Source: Massilia frigida
GTDB taxonomy: Bacteria > Pseudomonadota > Gammaproteobacteria > Burkholderiales > Burkholderiaceae_D
Length of the DNA stretch: 64,000 bases
Direction: 5' to 3'
NCBI RefSeq assembly: GCF_011682175.1
Contig: NZ_WHJG01000036.1
Coordinates: 1 to 64,000, forward strand
A model generated the notes under the pieces. The model was not told the DNA's origin. It was given only the letters and a program-made list of their open reading frames with translations, and ran no database searches. Positions 43,853 through 53,226 of this stretch are shown piece by piece; positions within the stretch are counted from its first letter, which is position 1; each line of letters begins with the position of its first letter. A program made the translations under genes and the position numbers.

Positions 43853-45229
43853 TCAGGCCGAAAAAGCCAGGTCCGCCGCATGGCTGTCCAGGCCGGTCAG
43901 GGCGATGGCGGGGCCGTCGAACTGGGCCAGCGGCAGGTCATGCGTGTGCTCCGGGGCGCTGCGCGACACGGTCGGCAGAGCGCCCAGCGCCAGCTTGACG
44001 GTGCTCTGGAAGGTGTTCGCATCGGTGAGGGCGGTCACCGACTTGAGCAGTTCGCGTGCGACGGCGGCGGCGCCCAGGCCGTTGTACGAGGCGGCCTTGC
44101 CATCCGTTTCCAGCCCGAACGTGAAGTTCGACGCCACGCTGATCTTGTTGTTCACCAGCAGCGCGTCGTTCATGCCCTGGACCGAGGTATTGGTCTGCGC
44201 ACCGGCCAGGATCGACAGCGAGGCGTTGGCGCGCGTGAGCGAACCGGAGTCGATGGCCTTGGTCCAGAAATCGAGGCCGGCCTGCTGCGGGTCGCGGTTC
44301 AGGACGTTATTGAAGACGGCCTTGACGAAGGTCTTGGTATCGCCCGAATACAGCGCCTTCGATTCGGCGCTGGTACCGAAGGAATCGATCAGGTTCTTGA
44401 CGGCCGGGTCCTTGGCGTAGCGGGCGCTCAGGTCGGTCGCGCTGGTGGGCGAACCGAGGCTGCCCAGCTGGTCCTGGAAACTCTTCAGTCCGCCCACGTC
44501 GGCGGCGCGGCCGAAGTAGCCGATGTACAGGGCCTGGGTCAGCTCGCCGTACTGCATGTCGGCCACGCCGTCGGCGAAGACCAGCTTTTCCACGCTGCGC
44601 AGGACATCCGTGCCTTCGTTCCTGACATTCGAGCTGACGGTGAGCACGTCGGCGTTCTTGACGATGTTGTAGTCGGCGCGCTTGCCGGTATACACCATGC
44701 TGTCGATGCCCTTGTAGCCGTTGACGAGGTCGCTGCTTTTGGTGGCGACGAAGCGGTCGGTGTAGTCGGTGCCGATGAGGGTGTTGGTCGGTTTCGGAAT
44801 GGTGTCGAGGTCCACGTCGATGTACAGCGAGACGTGTTTATGGGAATCCGCGTACCCCTGGTACCAGCCGGCGTCGACGTACATGGTGCCCGAATAGGGC
44901 GCCACGAACTTCGATAGGTGGTCCATGCCATAGATGTCGGGGTTTTCCTTGTCGACGGCGATGACGCGGCCGAGATTGTCGTATACCCGGATCAGGAAGG
45001 GGTCGAAAAAGCTGAAGCTGAAAATATCGTAGGTGGCATCCTCGACCGCCGTAAACGAAAACAGCTCGTGCAGGATCGCGTAAGGCTGGCTTGTGCTCGT
45101 GCTCGCTTCCAGATCCCAGTTGGACTGATAGGTCCCGCTCGGAACGTAGGTCTTGAACGTCAGCGGCTGCGCCGAAGCGATTTCTTGCGCGGTCAGGACG
45201 CCCAGGTAGTCTATGGTGGGGTAAGTCAT
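43853..45229 (-). CDS. DUF4214-domain protein, paralogue
   Basis: 458 residues from the ATG at 45229 (AAGGAAA six bases upstream). It has the same parts in the same order as the gene at 42036-43406: an N-terminal beta domain (ELFSFTAVEDATYDIFSFSF, APYSGTMYVDAGWYQGYADS), a linker (LIGTDYTDRFVATKSSDLVN) and DUF4214 (ALYIGYFGRAADVGGLKSFQ; VFNNVLNRDPQQAGLDFWTK). The two are an old tandem duplication. Probable non-classically secreted surface proteins; no T1SS genes are adjacent. Confidence 0.85.
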   Translation of the reverse strand: MTYPTIDYLGVLTAQEIASAQPLTFKTYVPSGTYQSNWDLEASTSTSQPYAILHELFSFTAVEDATYDIFSFSFFDPFLIRVYDNLGRVIAVDKENPDIYGMDHLSKFVAPYSGTMYVDAGWYQGYADSHKHVSLYIDVDLDTIPKPTNTLIGTDYTDRFVATKSSDLVNGYKGIDSMVYTGKRADYNIVKNADVLTVSSNVRNEGTDVLRSVEKLVFADGVADMQYGELTQALYIGYFGRAADVGGLKSFQDQLGSLGSPTSATDLSARYAKDPAVKNLIDSFGTSAESKALYSGDTKTFVKAVFNNVLNRDPQQAGLDFWTKAIDSGSLTRANASLSILAGAQTNTSVQGMNDALLVNNKISVASNFTFGLETDGKAASYNGLGAAAVARELLKSVTALTDANTFQSTVKLALGALPTVSRSAPEHTHDLPLAQFDGPAIALTGLDSHAADLAFSA

Positions 45230-45350
45230 CGTGATTTCCTTGTTGTTTTTCGTTAGGGGAAGCCGTATGCCAGGGATGGGGCGTGTCGTGGCGCTGTTTT
45301 CCCAGCCGCTGGGCACCTATCCCGGATCAAGTATTTCACGGTCGGCATTC

Positions 45351-45368
45351 AATTTCTATATTGAAATT
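45351..45368. promoter_or_regulatory. AT-rich dyad upstream of the DUF4214 gene
   Basis: AATTTC-TATATT-GAAATT, a perfect 6-bp-arm inverted repeat about 120 bp before the ATG at 45229. It is a candidate operator within an unusually AT-rich 373-bp intergenic region (45230-45602) that separates two divergent genes and otherwise holds no gene. Confidence 0.35.
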
Positions 45369-45517
45369 TGTATTTCTTGTTAATAGGGTGTTAGCAAGTG
45401 TAAGCGCCGGTAAGCAAGCGTGCGCGCAGGGGTATTGTGTGTTGGCATAATGATTTTGTGATGTTTAGTCAATTCATTGCGACGAACGCGGGCGGCTAAC
45501 GGTTATGATGATTAAGC

Positions 45518-45550
45518 AAGCATGATGTTAACCTAAGTCACATCATGCTT
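45518..45550. promoter_or_regulatory. Perfect 11-bp-arm inverted repeat before the M48 protease gene
   Basis: AAGCATGATGT (45518-45528) and ACATCATGCTT (45540-45550) are exact reverse complements around an 11-bp spacer, 52 bp before the M48 start at 45603. No T tract follows, so an operator or leader hairpin is more likely than a terminator. Confidence 0.5.
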
Positions 45551-45602
45551 ACAATAAATAATTATTCTAGGAAATTTTTTCAACATGAATCGGAGTAACA
45601 AA

Positions 45603-46418
45603 ATGAGGAAAACCGTGCAAGCCAGGTTTGGCCTGATCGCCGTTCTTGCCGCCCTGGCCGGTTGTGCCAGCAGCACGCTGCCGGGAACGGTCGGGGTCAC
45701 GCGCTCGCAGTTCATGATCGTGCCAGCGGCTGAAGTGGACGCGATGGCACTGTCTGGATTCAGCAGCCAGAACCAGAAAGCCAGGGCGGCAGGGCGGCTG
45801 GTCAACAGCGGCGCCGAGTATGATCGCCTGGACCGCATCGCCAAACGGCTGCAAGCGCAAGTACCGGTGTTCCGCGCCGATACCGCAGAGTGGAAGTGGG
45901 AGCTGGCGCTGATTGACGCCCCGGTGCTCAACGCCACCTGCGCGCCGGGCGGCAAGATCACCTTCTACACGGGCCTGGTTCGCAAGCTCAAGCTCACCGA
46001 CGACGAGATCGCCATGGTGATGGGTCACGAAATCGCCCACGCGCTGCGCGAACATGGCCGCGAGCGCATGTCGGAAGCCAAGGCCACGGGCACTGTGACC
46101 ACGCTGGCCAAGGTGCTGGCACCGGACAAGGCATTGACTGTCGACCTGGCCAACAAGGCTTCGTACTACCTGTTCTCGCTGCCTAACTCGCGCGAGCACG
46201 AGTCGGAAGCCGATACGATCGGCCTGGAACTGGGTGCACGTGCCGGGTATGACCCGCGCGCGGCGGTGTCGGTATGGGAAAAGATGGCGGCGGCATCGAA
46301 CGGAGCCGGCGGGGCCGAGTTCTTGTCGACCCACCCCTCGAACCAGACCCGGATCGCCTCGCTCACGTCGATGCAGGCGCGCGTGGCGCCGTTGTACGCG
46401 GCGGCCAAGCAAAAGTAG
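45603..46418 (+). CDS. M48-family metallopeptidase, lipoprotein
   Basis: 271 residues from the ATG at 45603, chosen over the ATG at 45585 because GGAG lies seven bases before it. The signal ends in a lipobox LAALAGCASS. The M48 zinc motif is VMGHEIAHALREHGRERM and the third ligand is the Glu in HESEADTIGLELGARAGYDP. This is the LoiP/YcaL-like branch of periplasmic, membrane-anchored proteases that act in envelope quality control. Confidence 0.92.
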   Translation: MRKTVQARFGLIAVLAALAGCASSTLPGTVGVTRSQFMIVPAAEVDAMALSGFSSQNQKARAAGRLVNSGAEYDRLDRIAKRLQAQVPVFRADTAEWKWELALIDAPVLNATCAPGGKITFYTGLVRKLKLTDDEIAMVMGHEIAHALREHGRERMSEAKATGTVTTLAKVLAPDKALTVDLANKASYYLFSLPNSREHESEADTIGLELGARAGYDPRAAVSVWEKMAAASNGAGGAEFLSTHPSNQTRIASLTSMQARVAPLYAAAKQK

Positions 46419-46589
46419 GCTTGCGATAAGGTGGCGGGCCGGCCGGGACCAGCAGCCTGGTTCTGCCTGCGCAATGTACGGCAGTCGTGCGAAGCCGGCC
46501 CCAAGGGACTGTGTTTCCGGCTATCCCGCCATCACAGAGGAGTAGGGGAATTGGAGGAATTGCTGTTGCAATTCGTCCTGCTGACGGTC

Positions 46590-46943
46590 ATGAGCTGGCG
46601 CGCCACCAGCGCCCTCATCGCCTCCGTCATCCTGGCGCTCGCCCTGGTGTTCGCAGTACCGCCATTTAACGGTCCTTACGCCATTGCGCTGGTGCTGCTT
46701 GGCCTTGGCGGGGGATTCTGGTGGCATTCCAGGGCTGTGAAAATTCAGTCGGATAAGCGGTACAGCCTCGTATCCAGCGATGTATGTGCATTGCCTATGC
46801 ATTGTACATACCGTTCTCGCGGGCTAACACCGACACTAACTTGTTCTGCGGCGGCATCATCTGCCTTAAAATGGATTCCTTGCGCTCTGCCGGATAACGA
46901 TTCACAACATGTCTTTACTCCGCCCCCGGTGCGGTTTTTATGA
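46590..46943 (+). CDS. Possible small membrane protein
   Basis: The ATG at 46590 opens MSWRATSALIASVILALALV with two hydrophobic segments (to GFWWHSRAVK) in about 50 residues. After SDKRYSLVSSDV the sequence no longer looks like coding sequence, so the real protein may once have been different in length. No ribosome-binding site. The rest of 46419-46969 holds nothing I recognise. Confidence 0.3.
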   Translation: MSWRATSALIASVILALALVFAVPPFNGPYAIALVLLGLGGGFWWHSRAVKIQSDKRYSLVSSDVCALPMHCTYRSRGLTPTLTCSAAASSALKWIPCALPDNDSQHVFTPPPVRFL

Positions 46944-46969
46944 ATTAAATCACGCGACATCTATCCTGA

Positions 46970-47575
46970 CACAGGGGGGCCACCCTGGTCCCATCGAGCG
47001 CGGAGTCCCCGCAACAGCGGCACTACCTCAAGCTGAGCTGGTTCCAGGAGGGTGGCGATCCATTCGTTCGCCTCGCGGACATTCTCTCCGGGCTCGATTT
47101 CACGCGGCATAGGGCCACCGACGGCGTGACGTTTCTTCCCGGATACACGAACGAAGTGCCATTCGGAATGCGCCCCATGAAAAACAAACAGGGCATTGCC
47201 GTTACCATCGACGCGATCCGGGGCGAGTTTGCCCGGGCCGGCATGCTGGAAGGCAGCCCCTACATGGAGCGAAAGTTCCGCCTCCTCAAAGGCCGCAATG
47301 CCATGGAACGCCCGGGCTGCTACGTTGACGGTCTGGATGCGCTGGAACAGGAAATCGCCGGGCTTACGCACGATTGCGAGATCTGGGCGCCGAACGAACG
47401 CTGGAGCGCGCGGCTGGTGACGCCGCCCGACTGGCCCTCGCATCTGCGGCAGTACGTGCATGTTGACTGGTTTCAGGAGGGCGGCGATCCCTTCGGGCGG
47501 CTCGCGACGATTTTCGCGAATATGGACTTCACAAAATATTGCGCGACCGAGAAACACGATCCGTGTTCAGAATAA
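46970..47575 (+). pseudogene. Remnant of a repeated gene of unknown family
   Basis: An open frame without a usable upstream start: the previous stop is at 46967-46969. Two related blocks are seen. QQRHYLKLSWFQEGGDPFVR at the front resembles HLRQYVHVDWFQEGGDPFGR near the end, and ILSGLDFTRHRAT resembles IFANMDFTKYCAT. Between them is TFLPGYTNEVPFGMRPMKNK and FARAGMLEGSPYMERKFRLL. A GTG at 47126 could start a shorter 149-residue protein. It looks like the end of one gene copy fused in frame to a second copy, perhaps by recombination in a tandem array. Function unknown; array-like immunity genes are one possibility only. Confidence 0.45.
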
Positions 47576-47721
47576 TCGCCAACTGTTTGTTCCGGAGATC
47601 AAAGGACACCACCCAATCGGTGGAAATCAGTGCGGACCGATAATTTTGTATTCTTACCACCCGTTATGGCAGCGATATCCCGGACCCAAGCGGAAAAGAC
47701 CTTGAGCGGGCACGGAAAGAA

Positions 47722-47976
47722 GTGTTTTCTTCACGCGACGACGAACATCCCAACGCATGGCTGCGCTACGGGCCTGCCGATGGAACGATGTTTGTTCTGG
47801 ATATCTCTCATTCCGGCCGGGTTGAATTCTCGCAGTGGAAAGACACCGACTATCACGTTGAGCTAGCGCCGCCAGTCGAGCTCGAACGCGTCAAGAGACA
47901 AACTGCGTTGATCCTCTGGAAAGCACTCGACCGGGGCGATCTGGAATGTGTTCGCCGCGAGCTGCACGCACGCTGA
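47722..47976 (+). CDS. Small protein of unknown function, start uncertain
   Basis: 84 residues from a GTG at 47722 with GGAAAG just upstream. The frame remains open back to 47644 with coding-like sequence (RYGSDIPDPSGKDLERARKE), so the real N-terminus may have been lost. The body (AWLRYGPADGTMFVLDISHS, GRVEFSQWKDTDYHVELAPP) is a compact soluble protein. It shares the eroded stretch with the repeated gene remnant. Confidence 0.5.
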   Translation: MFSSRDDEHPNAWLRYGPADGTMFVLDISHSGRVEFSQWKDTDYHVELAPPVELERVKRQTALILWKALDRGDLECVRRELHAR

Positions 47977-48252
47977 GTATCCGCCTGGTCGCCCATGACC
48001 GTCCATATCTCTCATCTTTTACCTGTTTCGGCCAATCCACGCCTTTGCCGTTGACCGGAAGGCGCGCGCTCGCGGCTTGGCGGTGCGTTTATCGCGCCAG
48101 TGTTCGCGTTCTAACAGACTGCTCATTCGTTCATGGGCAATCTCTTCAGATTGCACGTTTTTCGGATGCGCCACATCGCCTTTGCGGCGCCCCGTCGGGG
48201 AGCGGGCGCTCGTGCGGGAAGCCAAAACAATCAGCGAAGAGGATGCCATTAC

Positions 48253-48891
48253 ATGGACGAGTTCAGCGACATCAAACTATCGAGGCGGGAACTGCTGATC
48301 GCAGGCGCCATCAGCGTCACGGCGGCCAGCGTGCCCGCTGCGGCCGACGCTGCCGCAAGCCCGGCTGGCGCGCCGCCGGTGACCACCAAGGTCGCCTTCC
48401 AGGTCAACGGCAAGCGCCATACGCTCGACATCGACACCCGCACCACCTTGCTCGATGTGCTGCGCGAGAACCTGCACCTGACCGGTACCAAGAAAGGTTG
48501 CGACCATGGCCAGTGCGGCGCCTGTACCGTCATCGTCGACGGCCGCCGCATCAATTCCTGCCTGACCCTGGCGGTAATGCATGAAGGCGCCAAGGTCACC
48601 ACCATCGAAGGCTTGGGCAACAAGGACAAGCTGCATCCGATGCAGGCGGCCTTCATCAGGCACGACGGCTACCAGTGCGGTTACTGTACGCCGGGCCAGA
48701 TCTGCTCGGCCGTGTCGGTGCTCGATGAAATCAGGCAGGGCATCCCGAGCCACGTCAGCACCGACCTGATGGCGCGTCCGCAAGCCACGCCCGACGAAAT
48801 CCGCGAGCGCATGAGCGGCAATATCTGCCGCTGCGGCGCTTACTCGAACATCCTCGACGCGATCACCGACGTCGCGGGGAGCAAGGCATGA
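48253..48891 (+). CDS. paoA: Aldehyde oxidoreductase 2Fe-2S subunit
   Basis: 212 residues from the ATG at 48253. A twin-arginine-type signal ([20 protein letters not shown]) directs the folded complex to the periplasm. Two [2Fe-2S] sites are visible: plant-type [20 protein letters not shown] and the C-terminal pair [13 protein letters not shown] and [11 protein letters not shown]. It is the electron-transfer subunit of the xanthine-oxidase-family PaoABC enzyme. It overlaps the next gene by four bases (ATGA). An upstream sequence of 276 bp (47977-48252) holds no recognisable gene. Confidence 0.93.
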   Translation: MDEFSDIKLSRRELLIAGAISVTAASVPAAADAAASPAGAPPVTTKVAFQVNGKRHTLDIDTRTTLLDVLRENLHLTGTKKGCDHGQCGACTVIVDGRRINSCLTLAVMHEGAKVTTIEGLGNKDKLHPMQAAFIRHDGYQCGYCTPGQICSAVSVLDEIRQGIPSHVSTDLMARPQATPDEIRERMSGNICRCGAYSNILDAITDVAGSKA

Positions 48892-49838
48892 AGGCCTTTA
48901 CCTACCAGCGCGCCACCAGCAGTGCCGACGCCGCAGCGGCCGCCATGCGCGCCCCCGGCGCCAAATTCATCGCGGGCGGCACCAATCTGCTCGACCTGAT
49001 GAAGCTGGAAATCGAAACGCCGGGCCACCTGATCGATGTCAACGGTCTTGGCCTCGACAAGATCGAAGCGACCGCGGACGGCGGCCTGCGCATCGGTGCC
49101 CTGGTGCGCAACACCGACCTGGCGTCCAGCGAACGGGTGCGGCGCGATTACGCCGTGCTATCGCGCGCCTTGCTGTCGGGCGCATCGATGCAGTTGCGGA
49201 ACAAGGCGACCACCGCCGGCAACCTGCTTCAGCGCACCCGCTGCCCGTACTTTTACGACACCAACCAGCCGTGCAACAAGCGTCAACCGGGCAGCGGCTG
49301 TTCGGCCATCGGCGGTTTCAGCCGCCAGCACGCCATCGTCGGCGCCAGCGACGCCTGCATCGCCACGCACCCGAGCGACATGGCGGTGGCCATGCGCCTG
49401 CTCGACGCGCAAGTCGAGACGGTGCGTGCCAACGGCGCCGCGCGTACCATCCCGATTGCCGATTTCCACCGCCTGCCGGGCAGCACGCCGCACATCGAGA
49501 CAGTGCTCGAACCGGGTGAACTGATCACCAGTGTCACCTTGCCCAAGCCGCTGGGCGGCACCCATGTGTACCGCAAGGTGCGCGACCGTTCTTCCTACGC
49601 CTTCGCGCTGGTGTCGGTCGCGGCCGTGATCCTGCCGGGCGGCGGCCGGGTGGCGCTCGGCGGCGTAGCGCACAAGCCGTGGCGCATCGAAGCGGCCGAG
49701 CAAAACATGGCAGGGGGCGCCAAGGCGGTCGTCGACCAGTTGCTGGCAGGCGCAAAAACGACGCACGACAACGCGTTCAAGATCCTGCTGGTCCAGCGCA
49801 CGCTGCACGCGGTGCTGGCGGATGCGAAGAAAGGCTGA
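48888..49838 (+). CDS. paoB: Aldehyde oxidoreductase FAD subunit
   Basis: 316 residues. FAD-binding domain of the molybdenum hydroxylase family: [40 protein letters not shown]. It carries the extra [4Fe-4S]-type cysteines known from PaoB ([20 protein letters not shown], then CSAIGG, then [16 protein letters not shown]), which distinguishes it from ordinary xanthine dehydrogenases. C-terminal CO-dehydrogenase-flavoprotein domain ([20 protein letters not shown]). Confidence 0.93.
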   Translation: MKAFTYQRATSSADAAAAAMRAPGAKFIAGGTNLLDLMKLEIETPGHLIDVNGLGLDKIEATADGGLRIGALVRNTDLASSERVRRDYAVLSRALLSGASMQLRNKATTAGNLLQRTRCPYFYDTNQPCNKRQPGSGCSAIGGFSRQHAIVGASDACIATHPSDMAVAMRLLDAQVETVRANGAARTIPIADFHRLPGSTPHIETVLEPGELITSVTLPKPLGGTHVYRKVRDRSSYAFALVSVAAVILPGGGRVALGGVAHKPWRIEAAEQNMAGGAKAVVDQLLAGAKTTHDNAFKILLVQRTLHAVLADAKKG

Positions 49839-49841
49839 CCC

Positions 49842-52040
49842 ATGAAGTTCACCACACCTGCCACCACCAATCCCATCGACCAGCTCAAGGTGGTCGGCCA
49901 CCCGCTCGACCGCATCGACGGCCCGGCCAAGACCACCGGCAGCGCGCCGTACGCCTACGAGCAGCACGAGGCCGCGCCCAACGCCGCCTACGGCCATGTG
50001 GTCGGCGCCGGCCTCGCCAAAGGGCGCATCAGGTCGATCAACCTGGATCATGTGCGGCGCGCGCCCGGCGTCATCGCCGTGATCAGCGCCGAGAACGCGG
50101 GTGCGCTCGGCAAGGGCAAGATGAATACCGCCAGGCTGCTCGGCGGGCCGGAGATCGACCACTATCATCAGGCCATCGCCCTGGTGGTGGCCGAGACGTT
50201 CGAGCAGGCGCGCGCCGCCGCCAACCTGGTCAAGGTGGAGTACGCGAAAGAGAAGGGCGCTTACGACCTCGATCAAGCCAGGGAGTCGGCGACCGTACCC
50301 AAGTCGTCCAAGCCGGACACCAGGGTCGGTGATTTCGACCGCGCCTTTGCCGGCGCGCCGGTCATCCTGGACGCCACCTACCGCACGCCCGACCACTCGC
50401 ACGCCATGATGGAGCCGCACGCCTCGGTCGCCTCGTGGGAAGGCGACAAGCTGACTCTGTGGACCACAAACCAGATGATCGACTGGACCAAGGGCGATTT
50501 GGCAAAAACGCTTGGCATCCCGAAGGAGAACGTGCGCCTGATTTCACCCTACATCGGCGGCGGCTTTGGCGGAAAATTGTTCCTGCGTTCGGAAGCGCTG
50601 CTGGCCGCCCTGGGCGCGCGCGCGGCCAAACGGCCGGTCAAGGTCGCGCTCAGCCGTCCGCTGATGATCAACAACACCACGCACCGGCCGGCCACCATCC
50701 AGCGCATCCGCATCGGCGCCACGCGCGACGGCAAGATCAGCGCCATCGGCCACGAAACCTGGTCGGGCGACCTGCCGGGTGGGAAGCCCGAGGAAGCGGT
50801 CCAGCAAACCCGCCTGCTGTATGCCGGCGCGCACCGCATGACTAGGACGCGGCTGGCCGTGCTCGACCTGCCCGAGGGGAACGCGATGCGCGCGCCGGGC
50901 GAAGCGCCGGGCCTGATGGCGCTGGAAATCGCCATGGATGAAATGGCGGACAAGCTCAAGATCGACCCGGTGACCTTCCGCATCCTGAACGATACCAAGG
51001 TCGATCCGGAAAAACCGGGCCGGGCGTTTTCGCAGCGCCGCCTGATCGATTGCCTGCGCACTGGCGCCGAGCGCTTCGGCTGGAAGGCGCGCAACGCCGA
51101 ACCGGGCAAGAGGCGCGAAGGACGCTGGCTGATCGGCATGGGCGTGGCCGCCGCTTTCCGCAACAATCTGGTGATGAAGTCGGGCGCCCGCATCCGCCTC
51201 GACGCCAAGGGCATCGTCACGGTGGAAACCGACATGACCGACATCGGCACCGGCAGCTACACCATCATCGCCCAGACCGCGGCGGAGATGATGGGCGTGG
51301 CGATCGACAAGGTGGTGGTGCGCCTGGGCGACTCCCGCTTTCCGGTGTCGGCCGGATCGGGCGGGCAGTGGGGCGCCAACAGCGCCACCGCCGGCGTGTA
51401 TGCGGCCTGCGTGAAGATGCGCGAGGCGGTGGCGCAGAAGCTCGGCATGAATGCGGCGGAGGCCGAATTCACCGATGGCGCCGTGCGCGCCGGCGGCAAG
51501 AACGTTCCGCTGGCACAGGCCGCGCAGGATGGCGAACTGGTGGCCGAGGACAGCATGGAGTACGGCGACCTCGATAAAAAATTCCAGCAATCGACCTTCG
51601 GCGCACATTTCGTGGAAGTGGCGGTCGACAGTGCCACCGGTGAAACGCGCGTGCGGCGCATGCTGGCCGTGTGCGCGGCGGGGCGCATCCTCAATCCGAA
51701 GTCGGCGCGCAGCCAGGTGATTGGCGCGATGACGATGGGACTGGGCGCGGCGCTGATGGAAGAACTGGTGGTCGACACCCGCGGCGGGTTTTTTGTCAAT
51801 CACGACCTGGCCGGGTATGAAGTGCCGGTGCATGCCGACGTGCCGCACCAGGAGGTAGTGTTCCTCGACGAGACCGATCCGATGTCCTCGCCAATGAAAG
51901 CGAAGGGCGTGGGCGAGCTGGGGATTTGCGGTGTGGCGGCGGCGATTGCGAACGCGGTGTACAACGCCACCGGCGTGCGCGTGCGCGAGTATCCGGTCAC
52001 GCTCGACAAGCTGCTCGCGAAGATGCCGGCCATGACCTGA
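49842..52040 (+). CDS. paoC: Aldehyde oxidoreductase molybdenum subunit
   Basis: 732 residues. It binds the molybdopterin cytosine dinucleotide cofactor: GGGFGGKLFLRSEALLAALG, EGNAMRAPGEAPGLMALEIA, TDIGTGSYTIIAQTAAEMMG, and the base Glu in AKGVGELGICGVAAAIANAV. It oxidises aldehydes to carboxylic acids in the periplasm, detoxifying aromatic aldehydes. It starts 3 bp after paoB. The dedicated maturase paoD is not in this window. Confidence 0.93.
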   Translation: MKFTTPATTNPIDQLKVVGHPLDRIDGPAKTTGSAPYAYEQHEAAPNAAYGHVVGAGLAKGRIRSINLDHVRRAPGVIAVISAENAGALGKGKMNTARLLGGPEIDHYHQAIALVVAETFEQARAAANLVKVEYAKEKGAYDLDQARESATVPKSSKPDTRVGDFDRAFAGAPVILDATYRTPDHSHAMMEPHASVASWEGDKLTLWTTNQMIDWTKGDLAKTLGIPKENVRLISPYIGGGFGGKLFLRSEALLAALGARAAKRPVKVALSRPLMINNTTHRPATIQRIRIGATRDGKISAIGHETWSGDLPGGKPEEAVQQTRLLYAGAHRMTRTRLAVLDLPEGNAMRAPGEAPGLMALEIAMDEMADKLKIDPVTFRILNDTKVDPEKPGRAFSQRRLIDCLRTGAERFGWKARNAEPGKRREGRWLIGMGVAAAFRNNLVMKSGARIRLDAKGIVTVETDMTDIGTGSYTIIAQTAAEMMGVAIDKVVVRLGDSRFPVSAGSGGQWGANSATAGVYAACVKMREAVAQKLGMNAAEAEFTDGAVRAGGKNVPLAQAAQDGELVAEDSMEYGDLDKKFQQSTFGAHFVEVAVDSATGETRVRRMLAVCAAGRILNPKSARSQVIGAMTMGLGAALMEELVVDTRGGFFVNHDLAGYEVPVHADVPHQEVVFLDETDPMSSPMKAKGVGELGICGVAAAIANAVYNATGVRVREYPVTLDKLLAKMPAMT

Positions 52041-52169
52041 AACGGGCCAGCCACGCCACGAAAAGTGGAACAGCGCCATCGCATACGTTATGCTGTCGCC
52101 CCACGGCGCGAACGAGGGTAGTGGTTCGCCGCCGGGTCAAGCTGAGTAACGGGAAGATGGTAAAGGTCT

Positions 52170-53126
52170 ATGTCAAGTAAGAAGAAACCGGTGGTCCCTG
52201 GACTGGAACCACCGCAGGCGCGCCTGGCGCCACGGTTGCCGCCGACGCTGCTGGCGACGGAATCGGCGTGGGCGGGGGATGCCGCCGCCAAAAAGCAGGC
52301 GCGCGAAGAACGCGATGCGCTGGTGCGCGGCGTGACGTCGATTGAGGAGATGCGCGACGCGATCCGGCGCGTGGGACGCGATCTGCCGGCGATTTCCGAG
52401 CTTGCGCGCGTAGGCATACTGGACGCTGCGGCCTTTCGCGCGCGTGCGGCGCAAGGTTTGCCATTCGTGATCACCGGGGTGGTCAAGCGCTGGCCACTGT
52501 CCGGCCTCACGCCGCACACGCTGCGTGAACGCTTCAGCCACGTGCCGGTGCGCGCGCGGGTGGGGGACTATATCAATACGGCATTCGCGCCCGACCGCGC
52601 CATGCAGGATATGTCCATGCTGGAGTATCTGGACCTGGTCGATGCCGGGGCGGAGGGCTTGCCACCTTACCTGGGCAACCTGGAGCTGCGCGAGTTGAAC
52701 AGCATGTGTTTCTGGCCCGCGTATTTCAGCAAAATGGGTCCGCCGCGTTTCTGGCTCGGGCCGGCGGGAACGGTGACGCCGCTGCATTGCGATTATGACG
52801 ATAATATCTTCGCGCAGATCTGGGGCACCAAGCGGATTTTCCTGTCGCCGCCGCACCATGACGAATTCCTGTACGCGAATCCGGCCAACGCCATCCTGTT
52901 CGGCTCTCCGTTCGACCCGGAGGCACCGGATTTCGACAGGTTCCCGCTGGCGCGCCAAGCGACCATGATCGAGTGCATCGTCAATCCGGGCGACATGCTG
53001 TATGTGCCGGCCGGGTGGTATCACCAGGTGCGCGCGCTGACGTTTTCGCTGTCGGCCAACCGGTGGGCGAGGGCGGTGCCGTTTGCGCTCAATGGCGAAC
53101 CATCCTTGCTGCGGACATCAAGCTAG
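52170..53126 (+). CDS. Cupin-like JmjC (FIH-type) hydroxylase-like protein
   Basis: 318 residues. The C-terminal half is a cupin_8/JmjC domain with the iron triad: HxD in VTPLHCDYDDNIFAQIWGTK and the distal His in YVPAGWYHQVRAL; 2-oxoglutarate is the likely cosubstrate. The N-terminal about 90 residues have a charged region (KKQAREERDALVRGVTSIEE) and AISELARVGILDAAAFRARA, common in this family. Function unknown, but protein hydroxylation is the family precedent. Single gene following paoC by 130 bp. Confidence 0.85.
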   Translation: MSSKKKPVVPGLEPPQARLAPRLPPTLLATESAWAGDAAAKKQAREERDALVRGVTSIEEMRDAIRRVGRDLPAISELARVGILDAAAFRARAAQGLPFVITGVVKRWPLSGLTPHTLRERFSHVPVRARVGDYINTAFAPDRAMQDMSMLEYLDLVDAGAEGLPPYLGNLELRELNSMCFWPAYFSKMGPPRFWLGPAGTVTPLHCDYDDNIFAQIWGTKRIFLSPPHHDEFLYANPANAILFGSPFDPEAPDFDRFPLARQATMIECIVNPGDMLYVPAGWYHQVRALTFSLSANRWARAVPFALNGEPSLLRTSS

Positions 53127-53226
53127 CGAAGGACAGACGGACGCGCCTGCCGCCACGCAAAATTTGGCAAAATGATATTATTCCCCTCCGGCATCGCGTG
53201 TGTGCCAAGCCAAGGACGAGGAACCC

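Noticed and set aside
48019-48249. Possible small gene or mobile-element scrap before paoA
   Set aside because: No start site, motif or repeat that I could support on either strand.
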